Source of the DNA: Chloroflexota bacterium
GTDB taxonomy: Bacteria; Chloroflexota; Chloroflexia; Chloroheliales; Chloroheliaceae
DNA: 39,602 bases
Direction of reading: 5' to 3'
Assembly (NCBI GenBank): GCA_902812345.1
Contig: CADDZM010000007.1
Coordinates: 1 to 39,602, forward strand
The position numbers were made by a program, and so were the translations under genes. Shown here in pieces: positions 32,646-39,602 of this stretch (its first letter is position 1; every line of letters starts with the position of its first letter). Under the pieces are notes generated by a model. It had not been told where the DNA came from. It made no database searches and worked only from the letters and a program-made list of their open reading frames with translations.

Positions 32646-33302
32646 CTGGCGCAAACCTCTACTGCTCTCGACCCGGCTGCCCCGAACGACCCTCCCACTC
32701 CCCTGAAACTCTTTTTATCCTGGTTTAGCATTGGCGCACAATCTTTTGGCGGCGGCCCCTCTACTCTCCAACTAATTCAAAACCAGATGATTGTCAGGCA
32801 TAAGTGGCTGACCGATGAAGATTACGTGCGGATGTGGGCTTTATGCACGCTTGCGCCGGGCATCAACCAGCTTGCCTTTGCAACCCTGATTGGGCGCAAG
32901 CTGGCCGGGTGGCCCGGTATCGCGGCTACCGTGGGCGGCCTGCTGGTGCCTTCCAGCCTGATTACCGCTCTTTTGACGGCCGGTTTTACGGCTATCCAGA
33001 GTTGGCCGCCCTTCCAGGCGGTGCTGCGCGGTGTTATCCCGGCAACCGCAGGCCTGATGTTTATGGTTATGATAAATATGGGTCGGCCCCTGGTTAGAGA
33101 AGGGCTGCGCGAAGGCCAGCGGCGCTTGATTTTAACTTTTGCCTTTATTTTGCTGGTCGGGTTTATGATTGGCTTTCTCAAGTGGCCGGTAATCGGCGTT
33201 TTGCTGGTGGGGTCCGGCCTGGGCGGGATTTTCTTCAAAGCACCGCTGTTCCCGTCCAAACAGGTCGAGGCCGCTGCCGAGCCAGCGAAGGAGCAGCCGT
33301 GA
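32646..33302 (+). CDS. chrA: chromate transporter, N-terminal half type (ChrA), CTG start
   Basis: A 218-residue ChrA-domain membrane protein of the CHR family, which exports chromate or related anions. It is one of two half-size genes that together make the transporter. The defining motif QSFGGGPSTLQLIQ lies before the first ATG (32787), so the gene must begin earlier. The frame opens only after the PrsW stop (32637-32639). Its first plausible codon is CTG 32646, with AAGGAG (32631-32636) nine bases upstream; no ATG, GTG or TTG is available. The start of transport helix 1 is otherwise normal. Confidence 0.85.
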   Translation: MAQTSTALDPAAPNDPPTPLKLFLSWFSIGAQSFGGGPSTLQLIQNQMIVRHKWLTDEDYVRMWALCTLAPGINQLAFATLIGRKLAGWPGIAATVGGLLVPSSLITALLTAGFTAIQSWPPFQAVLRGVIPATAGLMFMVMINMGRPLVREGLREGQRRLILTFAFILLVGFMIGFLKWPVIGVLLVGSGLGGIFFKAPLFPSKQVEAAAEPAKEQP

Positions 33303-33808
33303 ACCCGCTACTTTACTTCTTAATCTTTCTGAAAGCTTCGCTCTTTTCGACCGGCGGCCTGGGCAACCTGCCGAGCCTGCACCAGGACTTGCTGGCTAAC
33401 GGCTGGGCCACCGAGTCCGACTTTGGCAAGGCAGTTGCGGTCGGCCAGATTACGCCCGGCCCGAACGGTCTGTGGGTAATCGCCCTCGGCTATATCACCT
33501 ACGGCTGGTTGGGCGCGGCCCTGGCCCTCGCGGCTATTATTATCCCGCCTTTTATTGTGCTGCTGGTGGCGGCGGGCTACTCGAAAATCGAGCATCACCC
33601 GGCCGTCCGGGGCGTCATGCGCGGTCTTTCCCTGGCTGTAGTCGGTTCGCTCCTGGCAACGGCCGGTTCTCTCATCAGCGCGCCCGGAATAGACTGGAAA
33701 GGCTGGATTATTGCGGCCCTTACGGTCGCGGTCGGCCTGACCAACCGAGTCCACGTTGTTTTCATGTTGCTGGCAGCCGGGGCGGCAGGTTATATCTTTT
33801 TTCAGTAA
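33299..33808 (+). CDS. chrA: chromate transporter, second half (ChrA)
   Basis: A 169-residue ChrA-domain protein that should pair with the preceding half. The motif STGGLGNLPSLHQDL is the counterpart of SFGGGP, and GQITPGPNG is the second conserved loop. Four to five membrane helices follow. It starts at GTG 33299, overlapping the TGA of the first half (GTGA), with AAGGAG (33288-33293). A longer frame from 33182 is only overlap. The substrate may be chromate or another oxyanion such as sulphate. Confidence 0.9.
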   Translation: MNPLLYFLIFLKASLFSTGGLGNLPSLHQDLLANGWATESDFGKAVAVGQITPGPNGLWVIALGYITYGWLGAALALAAIIIPPFIVLLVAAGYSKIEHHPAVRGVMRGLSLAVVGSLLATAGSLISAPGIDWKGWIIAALTVAVGLTNRVHVVFMLLAAGAAGYIFFQ

Positions 33809-33814
33809 GAAACA

Positions 33815-33846
33815 AAATTATCCGGTCTGCCGGATAATTTGTTTTT
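33815..33846 (+). terminator. intrinsic terminator after chrA
   Basis: AAATTATCCGG (33815-33825) pairs perfectly with CCGGATAATTT (33830-33840) across TCTG, followed by GTTTTT. Confidence 0.9.
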
Positions 33847-33957
33847 ATAGTACTACTTACTCCTGTTCGGAACTATAGATGGCCCTCGTTTTTAATGATG
33901 TCTTTAAGCCCGGTCTGATTTAGTTTTACCTGCGTGAGATCGCCCCGCATCTTCAAT

Positions 33958-34093
33958 TTAATCTCTTTGGGTTGAATTCCCCGCTGCTTGCGGTGGGGAT
34001 GATTTATTGCCATCGGAAACCGGGCCAGCGCTGAAACCTCCGGCGACCTGTTCGAGGTCTTCATCGGTTATATCATTAAGGCTTTTTAGTCAT
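33958..34093 (-). pseudogene. frameshifted double-glycine leader peptide (RiPP-precursor-like)
   Basis: On the minus strand, the frame ending at TAA 33958-33960 reads LNDITDEDLEQVAGG, then FSAGPVSDGNKSSPP and AAGNSTQRD. The first part is a classic double-glycine leader as in Nif11/NHLP-type and other RiPP precursors (acidic helix ending VAGG). The frame has no start codon: a TGA precedes it. An ATG at 34093 is one base out of frame, and a run of five A (34083-34087, T on plus) lies between. Removing one A gives a complete 42-residue peptide starting MTKSLND. It could be a true frameshift, a relic or a sequence error. It lies 66 bases after the ligase-like gene. Confidence 0.5.
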
Positions 34094-34119
34094 ATTAAAT
34101 CAACTGCTGCGATTTCACT

Positions 34120-34147
34120 GACTACCGACTACCGACTACCGACTACT
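34120..34147. repeat. 7-bp tandem repeat, four copies
   Basis: GACTACC repeats head to tail: three exact copies (34120-34140) and a fourth ending in T (34141-34147). It lies between the ligase-like gene stop and the double-glycine frame. Such short tandem units can slip during replication. Confidence 0.8.
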
Positions 34148-34158
34148 TCCTACTTTTC

Positions 34159-35787
34159 TTACAAATATTCAGGGATTTGGGCGCGTAAGGCTCGCCGCCA
34201 GACCGCGCCGTTAGGCAGGCGGGGAAAGTCGGGTTCCTGGTAGACAAAGATGCGTTCGGGGCAGTGGCTGGCCGGAAGGCGGCGGTCGCAATAGTGAAGG
34301 AGGAGCGGCTCGGTCAATTTGCGCCCGGCCTGGTTGAGGACCACAAACGCGACCATCCGGTTACGGCCTTCGGGGGTAGTATAGGGCAAAGCCGCTGCTG
34401 CCCACACCCCCGGATGTGTTTCCAGGATCCGCTCGATGTCACGTGGGGCCAGCAGTTCGCCTTTAGGCAGCAGCAAAACGTCTTCGCGCCGGTCAATAAT
34501 ATGCAGGTCGCCGTCCTCGCCGGCCACGGCCATGTCGCCGGTCGGGAACCCCCCCTCGGTTTTGACAAGATGCGGTTGGTCCGGTTGAGCCGGGTTGAAG
34601 TAGCCGAGCAGCAAGTTCGGGCCCTTCGCCAACAATTCCCCGGCCTGTTCGGGCGGCAGAGTATTCCCGCTTTTCCCCTGCAAACTTAGCTGGACAACCG
34701 GCAGGGGTCTCCCCACGTTATCCTCGTTGGACGTTTCCGCCGAAAATTCGCTGGCCGCCTCCGAGCAAAGCAGGGGCGCGGCCTCCGTCACACCGTAGCA
34801 GTTAAAAAGGGGCGTGCCGGTCTTTTTACGCCAGCCGTCCTTTATTTGGGTTGGTAAGGGGCCGCCATACGAGAAAGCGTAACGCAGGCTGTCCAGTTTG
34901 GCTGTGGCAAAACCTGGCGCGTTGACAAGCTGGCTGAAGATGGCCGGAGAGCCGAAAACCAGGGTGCAGCCGTGCCGTTCGATCAGTTCGAGCGATTGGG
35001 CCGGGTCGAAACGCTCCTGCAACACGACCGTGCCGCCCAGGAAAAAGGTCATGTTAAGGCCGGTGTTCAGGCTGAAAAGATTAAAGAGAGGCAGCGGCAG
35101 TAGCGCTACTTCAAAGGCGCTGGCTCTTGGAAGAATCCCGGCTGTATCTTCGTCGTCTTCATCGTTGCCGCCGCCCCGGAACTGGGCCTGGGACAGGTCT
35201 TGCATCTGCTGGCAGTTCGCCAGCAAATTGAAGTGGCTGAGTAAAACCGGCCGGGAAGGCCCGGTGCGCCCGGCTGTAAAGGCCAGTAAAGCCGGGTCAA
35301 CCGCGTCCGCATCGGAGTAGACCGGCTCGGAAAGCGGCTCGGCCAGGACTTCTTCCCAGGAAAGAGCGCCGGGCGGCTGGCTGCCTCCAGCGGTTATGGC
35401 AACGACCCAGTTTATTTCGGGCAAGACCGGCAGGAGTTCTTTAAAACGGTCGTAATAAGGGGCGATGGTGATAACGCCGCTGACCCGGCTTTCTTCTAAA
35501 AGATAGCGCAGGTCGCGGCCTTTCCAGTAGATGTTGAGCGGCACCGGCACCGCTCCCAGGCGTTGCAGGGCGTAGAAAGCCACCACGAAATGCGGCAGGT
35601 TGTGCAGGTAGAAAGCAATCCGGTCACCCGGCCGGACCTTGAGCCGCCGGAACCCGGCCGCCGCCCGGTCAATCTGACCGTCCAGGGTTATATAACTGGT
35701 CTCCTGGTCGCGCCAGACCAGGGCCAGCCGCGAAGGCGTGAAGGTCTTGCCTTCCCGGACCAGTTCACCCAGCAGTTCCTGTGGCAT
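34159..35787 (-). CDS. AMP-dependent synthetase/acyl-CoA ligase-like protein with degraded motifs
   Basis: A 542-residue ANL-superfamily protein. The general frame is intact: YGVTEAAPL, FPTGDMAVAGEDGDLHIIDR and the hinge region before LLAPRDIERILE. However, the phosphate loop is TAGRTGPSRP (171-180) instead of TSGTTGxPKG, and the catalytic lysine of motif A10 (PNGK) is Ala528 (PNGAVWRRALR). Both changes should weaken adenylate formation. An acidic insert (NDEDDED) lies near residue 215. It may be a scaffold, thioester-only enzyme or decaying gene. The ATG at 35787 follows CAGGAG. It is third in the minus-strand operon. Confidence 0.85.
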   Translation of the reverse strand: MPQELLGELVREGKTFTPSRLALVWRDQETSYITLDGQIDRAAAGFRRLKVRPGDRIAFYLHNLPHFVVAFYALQRLGAVPVPLNIYWKGRDLRYLLEESRVSGVITIAPYYDRFKELLPVLPEINWVVAITAGGSQPPGALSWEEVLAEPLSEPVYSDADAVDPALLAFTAGRTGPSRPVLLSHFNLLANCQQMQDLSQAQFRGGGNDEDDEDTAGILPRASAFEVALLPLPLFNLFSLNTGLNMTFFLGGTVVLQERFDPAQSLELIERHGCTLVFGSPAIFSQLVNAPGFATAKLDSLRYAFSYGGPLPTQIKDGWRKKTGTPLFNCYGVTEAAPLLCSEAASEFSAETSNEDNVGRPLPVVQLSLQGKSGNTLPPEQAGELLAKGPNLLLGYFNPAQPDQPHLVKTEGGFPTGDMAVAGEDGDLHIIDRREDVLLLPKGELLAPRDIERILETHPGVWAAAALPYTTPEGRNRMVAFVVLNQAGRKLTEPLLLHYCDRRLPASHCPERIFVYQEPDFPRLPNGAVWRRALRAQIPEYL

Positions 35788-35814
35788 CGCTTGCTTTCGC
35801 TCCTGCTTTACGGC

Positions 35815-38116
<2,302 letters not shown>

Positions 38117-38159
38117 TTAAGATTTAAAGTTCGTCTGATTTATCCCGGTCAGGCTTTTG

Positions 38160-38651
38160 CTACTGCTGCACGGTTTGAGCGATGTATTTAAATTGCTTGA
38201 AGTGAGTCCGTTCGTGGCGAGCTAACCACTGCGCGTAAAACAGCACCGTCCGTTCAAGAGGCTTTCCCGCCCCCGTCACAGTCGCCGTTCGCGCCCAGGC
38301 TTCGGGCGGCAGCGGTTTCAAGACTTCCAATAGTTCGGCCCGCTGCCGGGTAAAGGCTTGAAACGAGGGCCGGAATTCCAGTCCGGGATAGTCCGTTTTT
38401 TTGGTCCAGGTTCTGGGATCGACCGCCCGAAATGTCGGGGCGTCCTCTGAAAGCATCGTCATTATGCACTGGCCCCACACATCAGAACACGAACGAAGAT
38501 GGGCCAGCACTTCGGTTGCCGACCATTTATTCTGCTCGGGCCGTGTCCGTAATTGCCCTGGCGTCAACCCGGCACAGAGCTTGCCAATCCACGGAGGCGC
38601 TTCTTCAAGCATGGTCAGAATTTGCTCACTCGGGAGTGATTTGCGAACCAC
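38160..38651 (-). CDS. DinB/YfiT-type four-helix protein
   Basis: A 163-residue helical protein of the DinB superfamily. Probable metal ligands are His in EVLAHLRSC and His-x3-His in ARHERTHFKQF near the C-terminus. Such proteins bind Ni or Zn, and some act as thiol-dependent transferases. The start is GTG 38651, preceded by AAAGGA. Role unknown here. Confidence 0.88.
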   Translation of the reverse strand: MVRKSLPSEQILTMLEEAPPWIGKLCAGLTPGQLRTRPEQNKWSATEVLAHLRSCSDVWGQCIMTMLSEDAPTFRAVDPRTWTKKTDYPGLEFRPSFQAFTRQRAELLEVLKPLPPEAWARTATVTGAGKPLERTVLFYAQWLARHERTHFKQFKYIAQTVQQ

Positions 38652-38756
38652 GTAAAATTATCCTTTCCCCCGGCTAAGGAACTTTATCAGGTCTTTACTC
38701 AGCAAAGGACTTATCTCAAAATCTTACCTCTGGGTATCTTATTATAAAATAAAAAG

Positions 38757-38774
38757 AGCCGCCCGCAGGCGGCT
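38757..38774 (-). terminator. intrinsic terminator of msrA
   Basis: AGCCGCC (38757-38763) pairs with GGCGGCT (38768-38774). On the minus strand it is followed by CTTTTTATTTT, 15 bases after the msrA stop. Confidence 0.9.
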
Positions 38775-38788
38775 TAATTTTATAAAAG

Positions 38789-39337
38789 TTAGGCGTAAGC
38801 TTTCTTCAAGCGGTCGAAGTAATACTTGCGCAGCTTCGAGACTTTCGGGGTAATGACAGCGTTGCAATAAGGCTGGGCCGGATTGTTCTCATAATAGTTC
38901 TGGTGATAGGCTTCGGCCTTGTAGAAGGTCGGGGCTTCGGTTACTTCGGTAACAATCGGGTCGCGCCAGACCTTTTCACTGGTCAACTCGGCGATAACCT
39001 TCTCGGCAGCGGCCTTCTGTTCGGGCGAATGGTAGTAAATGGCCGAGCGGTACTGGGTGCCGGTATCATAGCCCTGGCGGTTCAAGGTCGTCGGGTCGTG
39101 CATGGTGAAGAAAACCTTCAGCAAATCTTCGTAGGAAATAACCGACGGGTCGAAAGTAACCTGGACCGCTTCGGCGTGACCGGTCCGGCCACTGCAAACC
39201 TGCTGGTAAGTAGGATTAGCCACCTGGCCGCCGGTATAACCCGACTCGCTTTTCTCCACGCCCTCTAACTGGACAAAGACCGCTTCCAGGCACCAGAAGC
39301 AGCCACCGGCCAGAGTCGCGATTTCGCGCTGTGTCAT
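38789..39337 (-). CDS. msrA: peptide-methionine (S)-S-oxide reductase
   Basis: A 182-residue MsrA that repairs methionine S-sulfoxide in proteins at the expense of thioredoxin. The active-site motif GGCFWCLEAVF carries catalytic Cys13; SGYTGG, GHAEAVQV, DPTTLNRQGYDTGTQYRSAI and the C-terminal YHQNYYENNP are conserved. The length is typical of a free MsrA without fused MsrB. The ATG at 39337 follows AGAGGT. It is a single-gene unit with its own terminator. Confidence 0.97.
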   Translation of the reverse strand: MTQREIATLAGGCFWCLEAVFVQLEGVEKSESGYTGGQVANPTYQQVCSGRTGHAEAVQVTFDPSVISYEDLLKVFFTMHDPTTLNRQGYDTGTQYRSAIYYHSPEQKAAAEKVIAELTSEKVWRDPIVTEVTEAPTFYKAEAYHQNYYENNPAQPYCNAVITPKVSKLRKYYFDRLKKAYA

Positions 39338-39580
39338 TCTTGAATTACCTCTTTCTTAAAAATCGTCTCTTTATGGGTTTATCTATAAGATTGTGATAAA
39401 AATAGAGCATTTTATATTGCTATTAATTATACGCAGGAACCCCTGATAAGTTTTAAACGGGCGTTAAACGTTAAGAAGCTGTTTTAAAAGCGACCTAAGC
39501 TGAAAATTTTTTGCCTCGTTTTAAAACAAACTCTAAACATTGAACCTAAGTAGTCTGTCAAGTAAGTCTTTACAGGTAAG

Positions 39581-39602
39581 GTCTAAGCTGGTAAACTTAG
39601 AC
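39581..39602. other. hairpin at the window end
   Basis: GTCTAAG (39581-39587) pairs perfectly with CTTAGAC (39596-39602). It lies in 265 gene-free bases after msrA, in which I see nothing else definite. It is cut off by the window edge. Confidence 0.35.

Noticed and set aside
33873-34064. 63-codon minus-strand protein starting MKTSNRSPEV
   Set aside because: Its first part is the shifted frame of the double-glycine leader, and the rest shows no recognisable domain.

Overview
The window looks like the chromosome of a free-living Chloroflexota bacterium (moderate confidence). The pointers are: a Tat/lipobox sugar-binding lipoprotein with a long Thr/Ala linker; an HspR-like MerR protein; a NYN plus OST-HTH protein with very long disordered linkers; a lysine 6-transaminase; a mix of ATG, GTG and TTG starts with good AGGAGG-type ribosome sites; and GC-rich genes separated by AT-rich spacers. 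I see no phage, transposase, CRISPR, tRNA or rRNA.

Layout. 1-368 is a gene-free, AT-richer stretch full of stems, including two interleaved (pseudoknot) pairings: a candidate structured RNA. 369-9327 is an amino-sugar import and catabolism locus. On the minus strand it runs ROK repressor, Tat lipoprotein binding protein, PF04734 'ceramidase-like' hydrolase, two CUT1 permeases, Gfo/Idh/MocA oxidoreductase and PIG-L deacetylase. A NagB-type glucosamine-6-phosphate deaminase is divergent from it. A perfect palindrome sits on the nagB promoter, and a 12-bp hairpin separates the binding-protein gene from the rest. 9412-10804 carries a promoter, a long structured leader and a HisC-like protein whose PLP lysine is replaced by histidine. 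10837-11689 holds a nested inverted repeat and RNase PH (rph). 11949-15071 encodes a 1040-residue NYN/OST-HTH protein.

15241-19232 holds a lysine 6-transaminase/arginase operon with a clear promoter and terminator, followed by an AstE/AspA-type zinc amidohydrolase preceded by three 10-bp direct repeats. 19466-30092 is mixed housekeeping: a LipM-like lipoyl transfer protein coupled to an orphan response regulator, CsbD, a zinc-ribbon/DUF2007 protein, a glutaredoxin-like protein, a large PlsC-like acyltransferase, a CoA-binding protein, a large membrane protein, a possible small RNA, a DUF4177 protein, a threonine dehydratase-like enzyme and two small membrane proteins. 30198-33808 has HU, an HspR-like regulator, a PrsW protease with a zinc ribbon, and a split chromate transporter whose first half seems to start at CTG.

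33958-38112 is a minus-strand operon of a CrtI/PYROXD2-like oxidoreductase, an isochorismatase-type hydrolase and an acyl-CoA-ligase-like protein with degraded catalytic motifs. It is followed by a broken reading frame that ends its first part in a textbook double-glycine leader. DinB and MsrA close the window.

Most notable: the HisC-like Lys-to-His protein, the NYN/OST-HTH protein, the broken double-glycine peptide next to a degenerate adenylating enzyme, the structured RNA at the left edge, and three genes whose -10 box lies exactly six bases before the ATG (probable leaderless mRNAs).
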